Of a stretch of DNA of 64,000 nt, positions 11,136-22,529 are shown piece after piece. The first letter of the stretch is position 1. Each line of letters opens with the position of its first letter. The stretch covers positions 1,399,501-1,463,500 of the forward strand of contig NC_089037.1 of NCBI RefSeq assembly GCF_034140825.1. Direction: 5' to 3'. The stretch is from Oryza sativa Japonica Group. Lineage: Eukaryota > Streptophyta > Magnoliopsida > Poales > Poaceae. The notes under the pieces are model-generated. The model ran no database searches and was not told the DNA's origin. It saw nothing but the letters and a program-made list of their open reading frames with translations. Made by a program: the position numbers and the translations under genes.

Positions 11136-12803
11136 ATGAAAGGAGGAGGCGGCGATCGGCATCATCACAAGGACGCCATTGTCATGCACGCCGCCGGCAA
11201 GGCGCCCAAGTGCAAGGCTTCCTTCTTCCTCTGCAGCCTCCTCCTCTACTTTCTCCTCCCGGTGCTCGCCCTGTACGTCGTTGCCCTCGCCGTGTCGCCG
11301 TTCTACTCGGGTAGCTCGTGCCCGGAGGAGAGCCTTGCCAGTGGCGACGTTGCACATCTCGCGGCCGCCGGCGATGCTGGCAACAGGCGTAACGACTCGT
11401 CGCCGCCGTCTGATGACGCCGCGCCGACCGGGCTGGGTCACATTGTGTTCGGCATTGCCGCCTCTTCGGAGCTCTGGAAGAGCCGGAGGGAGTACATCAG
11501 AACATGGTGGCGGCCGGAGCAGATGAGCGGGTTCGTGTGGCTGGACAAGCCGGTGTACGAGTTCTACTCGAGGAACGCTTCCACGGGGCTTCCCGGAATC
11601 AAGATCAGCGGGAACACGACCAAGTTCCCGTACACGCACGGCCGCGGCAGCCGGTCGGCGCTGCGGATCACCCGCATCGTGTCGGAGAGCTTCCGGCTGG
11701 GCCTCCCCGGCGCGCGGTGGTTCGTGATGGGCGACGACGACACGGTGTTCTTCCCGGACAACCTCGTGGACGTTCTGTCCCGGTACGACCACACGCAGCC
11801 GTACTACATCGGGAATCCGTCGGAGAGCCACATCCAGAACCTCATCTTCTCGTACGGCATGGCGTTCGGCGGCGGCGGGTTCGCCATCAGCCGCGCCCTG
11901 GCCGCGCAGCTGGCGCACATGCAGGACGGGTGCATCGACCGGTACCCGGCGCTCTACGGCAGCGACGACCGCATCCACGCGTGCGTGGCGGAGCTGGGCG
12001 TGCCGCTGACGCGCCACCTGGGTTTCCACCAGTGCGACCTGTGGGGCGACGTGCTGGGCCTCCTGGGCGCGCACCCGGTGGTGCCCCTGGTGACGCTGCA
12101 CCACCTGGACTTCCTGCAGCCGGTGTTCCCGACGACGAGGTCGCGGACGGCGGCGCTGAGGCGGCTGTTCGAGGGGCCCGCGCGGCTGGACTCGGCTGGC
12201 GTGGCGCAGCAGTCGGTGTGCTACGACGGCGACAAGCAGTGGACGGTGTCGGTGTCGTGGGGGTTCGCGGTGGTGGTGACGCGCGGGGTGCTGTCGCCGC
12301 GGGAGATGGAGATGCCCATGCGCACGTTCCTCAACTGGTACCGCCGCGCCGACTACACGGCGTACGCCTTCAACACGCGGCCCGTGGCGCGCCAGCCGTG
12401 CCAGACGCCGCAGGTGTACTACATGCGGCAGTCCCGCCTCGACCGCCGCCGCAACACCACCGTCACCGAGTACGAGCGCCGCCGCGTCGCGCCCGTCAAG
12501 TGCGGCTGGCGCATCCCTGACCCTGCCGCGCTGCTCGACCGCGTCATCGTCCTCAAGAAGCCCGACCCCAACCTCTGGAAAAGGGTAATCAAACACACAC
12601 CGTAGTTAAAACCTGAATTGATTTGTACAACAAAGAAGCTTGATTTTTGTAATGGTGCTCTCAAACCGGCGTGCGTGCAGTCTCCGAGGAGGAATTGCTG
12701 CAGGGTGTTGTCGTCACCCAGGCAAGGGAAGGACCGGAAGATGACCATCGATGTTGGCGTCTGCAGGGGCGGCGAGTTCGCCAGAATTGAGGTAGCCAGG
12801 TAG
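11136..12803 (+). CDS. Fringe-like glycosyltransferase, GT31/DUF604
   Basis: Exons 11136-12584 and 12681-12803 join in phase 0 to 523 aa. It is a type II membrane protein: short cytosolic tail, one transmembrane segment at about residues 30-53, then a lumenal domain. MGDDDTVFF at 198-206 supplies the DDD metal and nucleotide-sugar motif. FSYGMAFGGGGFAIS and the later HLGFHQCDLWGD are typical of the plant DUF604 family. The second exon gives the usual cysteine-bearing tail (RRNCCRVL...VGVCRGGE). The start was chosen just before the membrane anchor; an in-frame ATG at 11064 would add 24 residues. It probably acts in the Golgi as a beta-glycosyltransferase on glycans. Acceptor and product are not known from sequence. 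Confidence 0.92.
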
Positions 12804-13302
12804 GCCACCTCCATTAACAATTTTCCGATATGGCATTATTGATCTGATCACCAGCTCGCGCGCGTTGCGTTTGGTTCGCGCAGGGAAGCTAGCTAGGATC
12901 AGTTGCTAGGACAGCAAAACGAGAGCAGAAGGCGAAAACCATCAAGCATCAAGGACGGTATCGGAGCAGGACGCGCCCACCTCGCGGCGGTGCACGGCGG
13001 ATCGCTCGGTTACTGCTTGCTTCGGCTAATGATAGCTGTAACCTTAGATAATAGGTGTATGTAAGTAACCGAACTCACCTTGATACAACACTGTGCCGGC
13101 GAGAATGTGGCGCACTTGTGGGCGTTGTACAAGTACGGGCAGTGCTGCTGCGAACGGCGACAGGCTTGTTTGTTTGTGAGCCCGTCGACTGTCGAGGTGT
13201 TCAAATAATCTGGCAAACAGGTGAAGACCAGAGGCTACGAGTGTTCAAATAGCCCATGGGCAATTTTCAAAAAAAAAAAGAAAGCTCATGGGCCATGTAT
13301 CA
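12804..13302 (+). other. GT31 3' UTR and spacer
   Basis: Likely 3' untranslated region followed by spacer. No other exon or RNA gene is seen. Confidence 0.5.
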
Positions 13303-13472
13303 ACTAACTGATGAATAAGTTCACTTTGTCGCAGAGTATGAAATTCATCGAGTTACAATGGGATATAATGGGAACCGAAATACCAGATATATTACAGATC
13401 TCTTTCGGTTTAGGGAGGAATTTCACACTCGATGACAAATTGAGGAACCTAAAGTGAACTTATTACACTAAC
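13303..13472. mobile_element. Small MITE with AATAAGTTCACTTT ends
   Basis: Left ctaactgatgaataagttcacttt and right aaagtgaacttattacactaa are inverted. A second inner inverted pair (atgaaattcatcgagt and aatttcacactcgatgac) supports one hairpin-forming element of about 170 bp. Confidence 0.6.
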
Positions 13473-13669
13473 CGAAAGGGGTGCAACCTCTGTTGGGTTC
13501 TTTTTCCGAGTCGGCCCGAGATGTCCTGACAAAATCCTACTTGGGCCGAAGTGATAGAAGCGCAAGCCCAATAGTTCCTTTCAGCCTGCTAGAGAAGCGG
13601 CATATACGACTCACAGCGTTAAATGAGCGGGGCAGAAGAGCTCACGGCTCCCATCGGATGCACTAATCA

Positions 13670-13840
13670 GTTAAAGAAAAAACTAAATTTCATATTTTTA
13701 AATTTAATTTTAAGATATTTATAACATAGTTTCTTTTTCAGCATTGACTTTTAATTCACCAATAACGCATATATAAAAATTTTATCTACAATTTTATTTT
13801 TATTCCTTAGTAAACCGTTTCGGTTTATTAGGGAAAAAGC
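13670..13840 (+). repeat. Dispersed repeat, copy 2 (first copy at 9640)
   Basis: It shares gcattgacttttaattc, atatataaaaattttat, tttatttttattccttagtaaaccg and the ttcggttta end with the 9640 copy. Same orientation, no clear terminal repeats. Confidence 0.55.
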
Positions 13841-14465
13841 TAAACGATAGCGACACAAACATCGGTCTACTACTCGCGTGGTCCGACGGTGGCGATCTGG
13901 TCGTCGGCTGCACCGGCGGCAGAGTGCGGTTTATGAGCACACGGAGTGAACACAAATCATGTTGCGAAGATAATAATGTATGCAAATTGGAAAATTATAG
14001 AGCTACAGCAAAGGGATAGCAAAGCTATCAATCAGGTTCTGGGAAGTGGCAACCTATGAAAAAAGAGAGACACAAACAAAATCGAGAAGATGGCATACCT
14101 ACCATACAAGTAGAAGAACAGAGCAGAAATTTGCAATCTGCAGCATGCTTTGTTTTGAGCCGAACAAATCGGTAGTCAGTGGGCGGGGGGGCATAGGAAA
14201 ATGTGATGACCCAATCAGCGTCCACTCCATTGTCCATTCCACTATTCCAGTATTCCACCACGCGCTGCCCTCCGGTCGTTGTCCCATCTTCCTCCGAGTC
14301 CACTTCCCCGTGCCCGACTCCACACACCACTCCACCGCATCGCACTCGTCCTTCCCTCTCCCTTCCAACACCACCACCCGCACCGTCCGCACACTCGTCC
14401 GCTTCCGTCTCATTCTCTCGTGGACGCGGCAGTGGCGCCACGACCACGCCTCCACTACCGCCTCA

Positions 14466-17012
14466 ATGGCCACCGTCATCGTCATCCTCCTCCTCCTCCC
14501 GTTACTCCCGTCCACCGCCCTCGCCGCCTTCCCCTACTTCCTCGCCTGCGGCGCCGCCTCCAACGTCTCCTTCCCAGGCGACTCCCCAGCGCGCACCTTC
14601 GTCCCGGACGCTCCCTTCCTCTCGTCCGCCGGCCGTGTCCCGGCAGTGACGAGCACCGGCTCCAACACGATCCCCCCTCTCTACGCTGCCGCGCGCGCGG
14701 CCGGCTCGGGGTTCTCGTACAGCTTCGCCGACCCGGACACCGCCACGGTCAACGTGTCCCGCGTCCTCCGCCTCCATTTCTTCCCTTTCACCAGTTCCTC
14801 CTCTGTGAACCTCTCGTCCGCGAGCTTCTCCGTCTCTGTTCGCGATGCCTACACCCTACTCTCCTCCTTCTCGCCGCCGCGCGACGGCGTCGTCAAGGAG
14901 TACTTCGTCCCGGGGGACGGCTCCGGCGAGTTCCGCGTCAAGTTCACGCCGGACGCCGGCTCCACCGCATTCGTCAGCGCCATCGAGCTGTTCCCGGCTC
15001 CGCCGGAGCTGCTGTGGAGACGCCCGGTGAAGCCGGTGGGCGCCCTGGTCGACAGCGTCGACGTGAACGCGTGGCCGCAGCAGGCGCTGGAGACGGTGTA
15101 CCGCCTCAACGTCGGGGGATCCAAGGTGACCGCGGCGAACGACACGCTGTGGCGGACGTGGCTCCCCGACGACCCCTACTTCTCCAGCCCCAGGGGGCTC
15201 TCGCAGGTGAACTCGACCTCGACCCCGATCATCTACGGCACGTCGATCGGGTACACGAGGGAGGTGGCGCCGGACAGCGTGTACAAGACGCAGCGCGCCA
15301 TGAACATGGCGAGCCAGCAGTTGTTCCTCACTCCGGGGCCTTTCAACTTAACGTGGACCTTCGCGCTTCCGCCGCCGGCACCGGGGTCCGACTCCGACTA
15401 CCTCGTCCGCCTCCACTGGTGCGACTACTCGCTGGTGAGCTCCGTTGTAGCAACGGGCATCGTCTTCGACGTCTACGTCGCGCAGAGGCTTGCTTCCAAA
15501 GACCTCGACCGAAACGCGGCGGACGCGGCGGAGCAGCCCAACGAGGCTTTTTACCTGGACTACGCGGCCACGGCCCCGACCACCGGGAACCTCACCATCA
15601 GCATCGGCAAGTCGGACAAAAGCGATGCAGGCGGCATGCTCAATGGGCTGGAGATCATGAAGCTGCGGCGCGCCGATAATTTGAACTCCGCCGGATCGCA
15701 CGGCAGGAGGAAGAAGATTCTCATCGGCACGCTCTCGGCGGCGCTCGGCGTCGCTGTTCTTGCGTGCGCGCTGCTCTGCTTGCTCGCCGTGCTGCGCAGG
15801 CGTAGACAGGCGCCGACTCCGGCGCCGGAGGAGAAGGAGAGCACGCAGCTGCCGTGGTCGCAGCACACGCAGGATGGCTCCAGCTGGGTTGACATGTCGA
15901 ACGCGTCGGGCGCGGGCATGACCGGCGGGCTGCACAGGATGAGCATGCAGCTCAACATCTCGCTGGCGGACATCACGGCGGCCACGGAGAACTTCAACGA
16001 GCGCAACCTCATCGGCGTCGGCGGGTTCGGGAACGTGTATAGCGGCGTGCTCCGCGACGGCACCCGCGTGGCGGTGAAGCGCGCCATGCGCGCCTCCAAG
16101 CAGGGGCTGCCGGAGTTCCAGACGGAGATCGAGGTGCTGTCCCGCATCCGGCACCGCCACCTGGTCTCCCTCATCGGCTACTGCAACGAGCAGTCGGAGA
16201 TGATACTGGTGTACGAGTACATGGAGAAGGGCACGCTGAGGAGCCACCTCTACGGGTCGGAGGAGCCGCCGCTGTCGTGGAAGCAGCGGCTGGAGATCTG
16301 CATCGGCGCGGCGAGGGGCCTGCACTACCTGCACACCGGCTACTCCGAGAACATCATCCACCGCGACGTCAAGTCGACCAACATCCTCCTCGGCGACGCG
16401 TTCATCGCCAAGGTGGCCGACTTCGGGCTGTCGCGGATCGGGCCGTCGTTCGGGGAGACGCACGTGAGCACGGCGGTGAAGGGCAGCTTCGGCTACCTCG
16501 ACCCGGAGTACTTCAAGACGCAGCAGCTGACGGACCGGTCCGACGTCTACTCCTTCGGCGTCGTGCTGTTCGAGGTGCTCTGCGCGCGGACGGTGATCGA
16601 CCAGAGCCTTGAGCGCGACGAGATCAACCTCGCCGAGTGGGCGGTTAGCCTGCAGCAGAAAGGGGAGCTCGCCAAGATCACCGACCCGAGGATCGCCGGG
16701 CAGGTGAACGGCAACTCGCTGCGCAAGTTCGCCGAGACCGCAGAGAAGTGCCTGGCGGACTACGGCCTGGACCGGCCGTCCATGGGCGACGTGCTGTGGA
16801 ACCTCGAGTACTGCCTTCAGCTGCAGGAGACGCACGTCAACAGGGACGCGTTCGAGGACAGCGGCGCCGTCGCCACGCAGTTCCCCGCCGACGTGGTCGT
16901 GCCGCGCTGGGTGCCGTCGTCCACGAGCTTCCTCATGGATGACAGCGTGACCGACTCGGGGATCGCCAACAGCAAGGCCTTCTCGCAGCTCAGCAGCGGC
17001 GATGGCCGTTGA
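14466..17012 (+). CDS. CrRLK1L receptor-like kinase (malectin-like ectodomain)
   Basis: A single exon of 848 aa, as is usual for this family. A signal peptide covers about residues 1-20. A malectin-like ectodomain runs to about 390 with many N-glycosylation sites. A transmembrane segment lies at about 418-443 and a Ser/Thr kinase domain at about 524-795. Catalytic residues are all present: glycine loop GVGGFGNVYSG, K538 in VAVKR, HRDVKSTN with H632/D634, and DFG at 652-654. CrRLK1L kinases (FERONIA, THESEUS1, HERCULES1 group) sit at the plasma membrane, bind RALF peptides and wall pectin, and govern growth and wall integrity. The frame is open upstream to 14046, but the ATG at 14466 directly precedes the signal peptide. 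A kinase-less relative follows 1.4 kb downstream in the same direction, suggesting tandem duplication. Confidence 0.96.
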   Translation: MATVIVILLLLPLLPSTALAAFPYFLACGAASNVSFPGDSPARTFVPDAPFLSSAGRVPAVTSTGSNTIPPLYAAARAAGSGFSYSFADPDTATVNVSRVLRLHFFPFTSSSSVNLSSASFSVSVRDAYTLLSSFSPPRDGVVKEYFVPGDGSGEFRVKFTPDAGSTAFVSAIELFPAPPELLWRRPVKPVGALVDSVDVNAWPQQALETVYRLNVGGSKVTAANDTLWRTWLPDDPYFSSPRGLSQVNSTSTPIIYGTSIGYTREVAPDSVYKTQRAMNMASQQLFLTPGPFNLTWTFALPPPAPGSDSDYLVRLHWCDYSLVSSVVATGIVFDVYVAQRLASKDLDRNAADAAEQPNEAFYLDYAATAPTTGNLTISIGKSDKSDAGGMLNGLEIMKLRRADNLNSAGSHGRRKKILIGTLSAALGVAVLACALLCLLAVLRRRRQAPTPAPEEKESTQLPWSQHTQDGSSWVDMSNASGAGMTGGLHRMSMQLNISLADITAATENFNERNLIGVGGFGNVYSGVLRDGTRVAVKRAMRASKQGLPEFQTEIEVLSRIRHRHLVSLIGYCNEQSEMILVYEYMEKGTLRSHLYGSEEPPLSWKQRLEICIGAARGLHYLHTGYSENIIHRDVKSTNILLGDAFIAKVADFGLSRIGPSFGETHVSTAVKGSFGYLDPEYFKTQQLTDRSDVYSFGVVLFEVLCARTVIDQSLERDEINLAEWAVSLQQKGELAKITDPRIAGQVNGNSLRKFAETAEKCLADYGLDRPSMGDVLWNLEYCLQLQETHVNRDAFEDSGAVATQFPADVVVPRWVPSSTSFLMDDSVTDSGIANSKAFSQLSSGDGR

Positions 17013-18094
17013 TCAATCAGCTGGTCAGTGAACCGACAGTCGGTCAGACTCAGATAGAGAAGTTTGTAACCATAATTTTTCCTCTCTTTTTTTTTATGCT
17101 GATCTATTCTCTGAATCCAAAACCCATGCACGTCGCAGCAACGATACGTCTTCAGAAATTTTGCTGAACACGAACGGAATACCGTAATCTGCAGCAAAAT
17201 TGGTGTTGCAATTTTTTCTGTCCTTGCTGTCTGCATCGTGGATTCATTTCATATGTTAGCGCGTGACGAAATGACTTGACCCAGGATGAACAGATCATTT
17301 TATATGTTCAGATGAGAACAAAATCCTTTGCCTGTTCTTTCTTCCCAATTGGCCACGGGCGGCCGTTTTATAGTACAAACAACAATTCTCTGCAGGACCT
17401 TGACAGAGACTTGTGTACAGTTGAGTTGTATTGTACTCCTACGCATGTCTGGCGTCACCCTGATGAGGCCAAATTCTCGTTACCGTGTTCCGCCTAACTC
17501 TTTGATTATAATGATGATTATAATGATTATCTTGTTAGTGGAAGATTCATTAATGGGATCATTCCTAAACTACTGGCTTTAGAGCATAATAATATATGGT
17601 TCACACGATTGCTGACCTAGAAAAGCCGCCGTCCCGCCAAGGCCATTAGAGAAACCAAAAATAAAAGGAACTTTTTTTTTTCCAAATTCGATCTCGCCGA
17701 AGCTTTTGCATACTACGATGATCATGACATACACGAATTGTGTGGTTAGAACTCAGCCAAACTGGGACGTGCATAGCTGCAATGCACGCATTCTTCAGAA
17801 TCCCCCTGATTGTCTCCCTTCTGCTTTGACTGGAAGGACGGCACGCATGCATGCGCCCAGGAAGAGTAATAACCAGGTAAAGCCAAATTCTTTGGGCTAT
17901 TTCCTTTTCGTTTAATTATCAGGTGCTGACCGCTGACCGTGCCGTCGTAATCACACTGCCCTGCTGACTAATCTAAACCATTTTTTTTATCTATTATCCT
18001 TTGACTGTTTAATTTTGACTACAATTCCAAGTTGCAACCAGAAATCACTACTGCCCTATTCAGGTGGCAACCGATATGTCCACGGCGAAAGAGA
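17013..18094 (+). other. CrRLK1L 3' UTR and spacer
   Basis: Likely 3' UTR to about 17500, then AT-rich spacer with a short ATAATGATT-type repeat near 17505-17540. No gene seen. Confidence 0.5.
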
Positions 18095-18270
18095 CAGCCC
18101 AAACTGCAAGGCAAAAGGCTATGGTACTTGGGCCAAAACGTGTACAGATGCTCTCCCCTCCGCAAGCCCAACCAAATCCACGGCCCAAACGAAAAAGATA
18201 AAAGCCCACGCTGATCAGAGCATTAAAATACCTAAACCAACCGGCACGGCCACGACGCGTGGGCCCCACC
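18095..18270 (+). promoter_or_regulatory. GCCCA-rich promoter of the kinase-less receptor
   Basis: Several GCCCA/TGGGC motifs cluster here (near 18097, 18132, 18167, 18182 and 18203). A GTGGGCCCC lies at 18259-18267, about 150 bp before the start codon. GCCCA (site II) motifs are TCP-bound elements of broadly expressed plant genes. The functional role here is inferred. Confidence 0.5.
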
Positions 18271-18411
18271 ATCCAGCGAGTCCTCGGCTCGTCGCACGCG
18301 ACGCGGTGAATTGATTGATCGACCGATTCCTCCCCAACTCCGCTCGCCAATCCACAGCTGGCCTCCATTTCTTCCTCCTCCCCTTCGCCGAATCCCCCAC
18401 ACCAATCCGCC

Positions 18412-19812
18412 ATGGCTAGTGTTCTCGCCGTCCCCCTCCTGCTGTGCCTGCTCGCCTCCGCCTCCGCCGCCCGCTTCGCCCCGGCGGACAACCACCTCCT
18501 CGCCTGCGGCGCGACGGCACCGGCCGTGCTCCCCGACGGCCGACGCTTCGTCCCCGACTCCGGCTGCGCCTCCACGCGCCTCCGCTCCCCGGCACCTACC
18601 CTCCCGTCCGCGGCCTCCAGCGCGGCCCCGCAGCCGACCCCTCTCCACGCCGCCGCGCGGGTCTTCTCCTGCCGCGCGTCCTACGACCTCGCCGTCCGCC
18701 GCCGCGGGTACCACGTCCTGCGCCTCCACTTCTACCCCTTCGAGCCCGCGCTCGCGTCCGCGCGCTTCCACGTCGGCGCCGCCGGATTCCTCCTCCTCCA
18801 CAACTTCTCCGCGTCGGCCCCCGTCGTGAAGGAGTTCATCCTACCCGTCCACTCCGACGTCCTCGTCCTCACCTTCGTCCCCGAGTCGGGCTCTAACGCC
18901 TTCGTCAACGCCATCGAGCTCGTCTCGGCCCCCGATGAGCTCGTCGGCGACATCGGCACCCTCGTCACGAGCAGCGGCACTGACCAGACCAATGGATTGT
19001 CGTCTCAGGTCTATGAGATGCTCTATCGGATCAACGTCGCCGGCCGCAAGGTCACACCGTTCAACGACACGCTGTGGCGAACATGGGTCAACGACGAGCG
19101 CTTCCTCGTCAGCACGGAATCATCCAACAGCGGGGTCTGGTCGTTCGGTGGCCGGATTGCTTATCCCAAGGGTAGCAGATTGATGACACGGGAGGTTGCT
19201 CCTGACAACGTGTACAACTCGGCGAGGTCAGTGAGCTCACAGGGCAAAGTGACATGGGGATTTCCCGTGCCTGCTTCCAGCAGGTACCTAGTGCGTATGC
19301 ACTTCTGTGACATCGTGAGCAAGGCTCTAAATGAGCTTTACTTTGATATCTATGTCAATGGTCAGCTAGCAGTAAAGGATTTCGATATCTCTGGTGCCAC
19401 TGGATTCTTAGCCTATCCATATTACATCGACTTTGTTGTGGATGTTGAGGATGAAGGGGCCCTGAAATTGGCCATTGGTGGCTCGAAGAATAGCCGATCA
19501 GACGAAGTGAGCGGTATTCTTAATGCTGTAGAGATAATGAGGATGAACAAAACAAATGGTGGTATTGATGGGGATTTTGCAGTTTCTCTGGGCATGGAGT
19601 ATGTGGCTAGCAAGGGGATCGGAGAATTTACTCGCTCACTGCTGTGTGGTTTCATTTTTGCGGGATTGTTGTTGGTTTTGTTAATGCTTGTGGTGAGGTT
19701 GAGGACTGAGCTGAGGAATAATGGTACAACTTGGTCTTGGCAGCCAAATGATTCTGGTGACGGGAAGCTGGCTAGAGCATATCAACTTGTGTCCGCTAAG
19801 ACAGACTATTGA
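18412..19812 (+). CDS. Malectin-like receptor protein lacking a kinase (CrRLK1L-related)
   Basis: A single exon of 466 aa. A signal peptide at about 1-20 is followed by a malectin-like ectodomain at about 28-385. It shares the family blocks with the upstream kinase: VLRLHFYPF, VKEFILP, GSNAFVNAIELVSAP, YRINVAGRKVTPFNDTLWRTW, REVAPDNVYN, YLVRMHFCDI and a C-terminal GILNAVEIMRMN. One transmembrane segment lies at about 409-430, then a 36-residue cytosolic tail and stop. No kinase sequence follows in any frame over the next kilobase, and the frame is clean, so it reads as a finished receptor-like protein rather than a broken kinase. The 5' half is very GC-rich and the 3' half near-neutral, a usual grass gradient. 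It could act as a co-receptor or decoy for CrRLK1L ligands; that is inference. Confidence 0.88.
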   Translation: MASVLAVPLLLCLLASASAARFAPADNHLLACGATAPAVLPDGRRFVPDSGCASTRLRSPAPTLPSAASSAAPQPTPLHAAARVFSCRASYDLAVRRRGYHVLRLHFYPFEPALASARFHVGAAGFLLLHNFSASAPVVKEFILPVHSDVLVLTFVPESGSNAFVNAIELVSAPDELVGDIGTLVTSSGTDQTNGLSSQVYEMLYRINVAGRKVTPFNDTLWRTWVNDERFLVSTESSNSGVWSFGGRIAYPKGSRLMTREVAPDNVYNSARSVSSQGKVTWGFPVPASSRYLVRMHFCDIVSKALNELYFDIYVNGQLAVKDFDISGATGFLAYPYYIDFVVDVEDEGALKLAIGGSKNSRSDEVSGILNAVEIMRMNKTNGGIDGDFAVSLGMEYVASKGIGEFTRSLLCGFIFAGLLLVLLMLVVRLRTELRNNGTTWSWQPNDSGDGKLARAYQLVSAKTDY

Positions 19813-22384
19813 ACATCATGAGATGATAATCTTTGAGGAGCTTTAAACTGTGGCTGTTGACCTATTGTATGTAATGACATATTGCATTACTTCAGTTGTA
19901 AGTATTGTAGTTTTACACTTTTACTCCCTTAATGGTAAGTTTTCGGTTATTTGAGCTTGGCTAATGGAGAAAACGGTCGTGGTGTTGTATCTGGCTCAAG
20001 ATATTTGTTTGTATTAGTACTGCTTTTAATAGCTCTATCCAGTTTGTGATGCTTGAATGAATATGCCTGCAATTTATCTAGTTTATTTATGCTTTTGTAG
20101 TACTGGTTATTGTTATATGCCATTACTATAATTCATATTCTTGATATGAAGATAGCGGCTAAATCATGGCAAATAGAATCTACCTTCCAATGTTAGTGTT
20201 ATTTACTATTCTTTATTCTACTTGGTAAGGCAAGGGGGAAGCTCTTGTAGAAAGCCAATTAAGAAGTAGTAGTATTTCCCTTGGTTCTACTTTTTTTTTC
20301 TTTTTGAAAAAAGAAACTTCAGTTACAGTTTTGGCTGCCCTGGCATCCTACTTTGGCCCTCATGGCCTCATCGCTAAGAGCTTTTGGTAATCTGGGCTAG
20401 CTGTAACAATTAAGTGTCTGCAGATCATCTTTGTTTGACTGCTGAGAACTTGTAAATAACATGCTAAAATTTGACATAATCACACAAATTTCTTAAACTT
20501 GGTTGATTCAATCCAGATTATTTTCTGGAGTTCAGACATACCGAGGGATAATACTGCTTTGGTCCTTTCAGATCCCAACTTCTACAGAATCTTTGCTTTG
20601 CTTATCTATTTGTATACGTGACATGTCTTCAATCTTACATGTGCAATTGTTTGGATTTTGGAATTAGACTCCACCGAAGTTTAGGGATATATGTTTACCT
20701 TTCTGTTATAAGTTCTAACATATCTTCTTTTCTTAGGAACCTGCCATGATTCAACAATTATCATCCTTTGATACTTAATAGCTTTTATTTCCGCCTCTAC
20801 ATCTATATTTCTTTTGAAAAAAAATGCAAAGAAGATGCCTTCCTGAGAACTTTGCCATCCTACTCTGCCTGTTGATGTCTTTTCTGGTGTGTTTGTGTAG
20901 TACAGGAGTAAGTACTATCATTCATCTATCCAAACACTAGCATCTTCCTCTGTTAGAGCGCCAAATGAAATATTAGTATCAGCAGAGGAAAATCTACCAT
21001 ATGCCCCTATCCAAATATCCAATGATGTTATTGTGATCTTTTTTCTGATGATTGTTTGTGCCCTCATTTTTTTGGGGGCTACTGTTGTTATTGTGCGGGT
21101 GGGATTGCTTCAGTCCTATACTGTTACTGTGCAAAAAAAACATCTTAGGGAATAGTTAATTCTTGTTGGGTTTGTATGACTAATTGTCTTATATTAGTTC
21201 TGATGCCAACCACAAAGAACCTAAAACGCTGTAACACTCATAGGTCCCAATTTCCCTATTTGAACAGGTTTTGGTGGTTGATGTGACAACTGTATTGGTG
21301 GTACTTTCTAATATCATCACTAGTCATTGTACTTCAAAATTTAATTGGAATCTATCATTTTGTGGCTGGCTTTTATTGTGAATTTGCTTTCACGGTACTG
21401 TATAGTGTATTAAACACGTCGTGTGCTTTTCTAAACTCCTTGTTCCTGAAAATTATTCTGATCAATAGTGATGTGGTATCTCTGGATCTAGCAGTTTCCC
21501 TCATTTTCCTGATTCTCTTTCAATCGAAATGTAGTTTTTCTATCAGTTTTTAGTGTATTTTAAAAGGACTATGTTTTGAATTATTTTTCATACCCCAAAT
21601 TTAGCAGCATTCGTTCCCTTGTTAAAATCTCCAGAACCTTCTGAAGAATCTGTTACTGCATCATTGAAATGCATGCTGAGCATCTTCTGTTGGGTTGCTC
21701 TCATCTTTGAACCAAATTAATGAGGATTGTAGAATCATCTACTTATTTTAGGCCCCTCAATGTAAATTGGATCGGCCCATCTAAATATGAATGGCCTGAC
21801 ATACCTAACTGGCCCAACACATTATGCCTCATTTGGCATGGTTCTTGTACTAGAAGACTACTAGGCTGTGATAGTGTTTCACATGCCATAGTTTGAAGAA
21901 AGAATAACTTAGGGAAGAGATTTTTCATGTTAAATACTCTGCCATATGGCGGCACTGCATGATAGTTGGTGCATGTGTCTCTTACGAGTCGATTGAACTG
22001 AGCCCATATAACCATGTTGCAGAAACATTATATCCAAGTATTATTTTGCATAGTACCTTATAGAAAGGAAAGACAGTATTAACAATCTTGTAGTCTTCTC
22101 TCGGTTTTTATGGTTTGGTTAATATTGTTTTTTTCTACTAATGTTGTAGTAGCTGTTATGCATAGCCATAAGTCTTCGAAAGTTAATAAATGTCATTTGA
22201 CTTGGCTTTATAAGCTACTAGGCCAGAATATGACCGGCACTGCTTATTTCAAGAAAAACGTGCAAAGCAAACTGCACTTGCATGTCCCTTAGGAATGTGT
22301 AGTTGTACCAGCTAACAACCGTTTGACAAGGCATACTGATTGATTAGTGCTTGATGTCATCTGAAATCTTATCTTTTGAAAACT

Positions 22385-22529
22385 AAATGGAAGCTGGAGA
22401 AACTGTGACACCATTAGATTACCATTGTCAAAAACCTCTGGATTCAACTATTTTTTTTTTCAAAATGGAAGCTGGAGAAACTGTGACACCATTTGATTAC
22501 CATTGTCAAACACCTCTGGTTTCACTATG
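22385..22529 (+). repeat. Tandem duplication, about 67 bp, spacing 78 bp
   Basis: aaatggaagctggagaaact begins at 22385 and again at 22463. The two copies differ at a few bases and are separated by a T run, which suggests a local duplication. Confidence 0.9.

Noticed and set aside
11127-12596. 489-residue minus-strand frame opposite the GT31 gene
   Set aside because: Arg/His/Val-rich composition typical of antisense reading of GC-rich exons; the plus strand has the DDD motif and family blocks.
14046-14465. N-terminal extension of the CrRLK1L frame
   Set aside because: It is in frame but non-conserved, and the ATG at 14466 directly precedes a proper signal peptide.
21743-22015. 90-residue minus-strand frame
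   Set aside because: No domain, no splice partners and no promoter cue; likely chance in a 5 kb non-coding interval.
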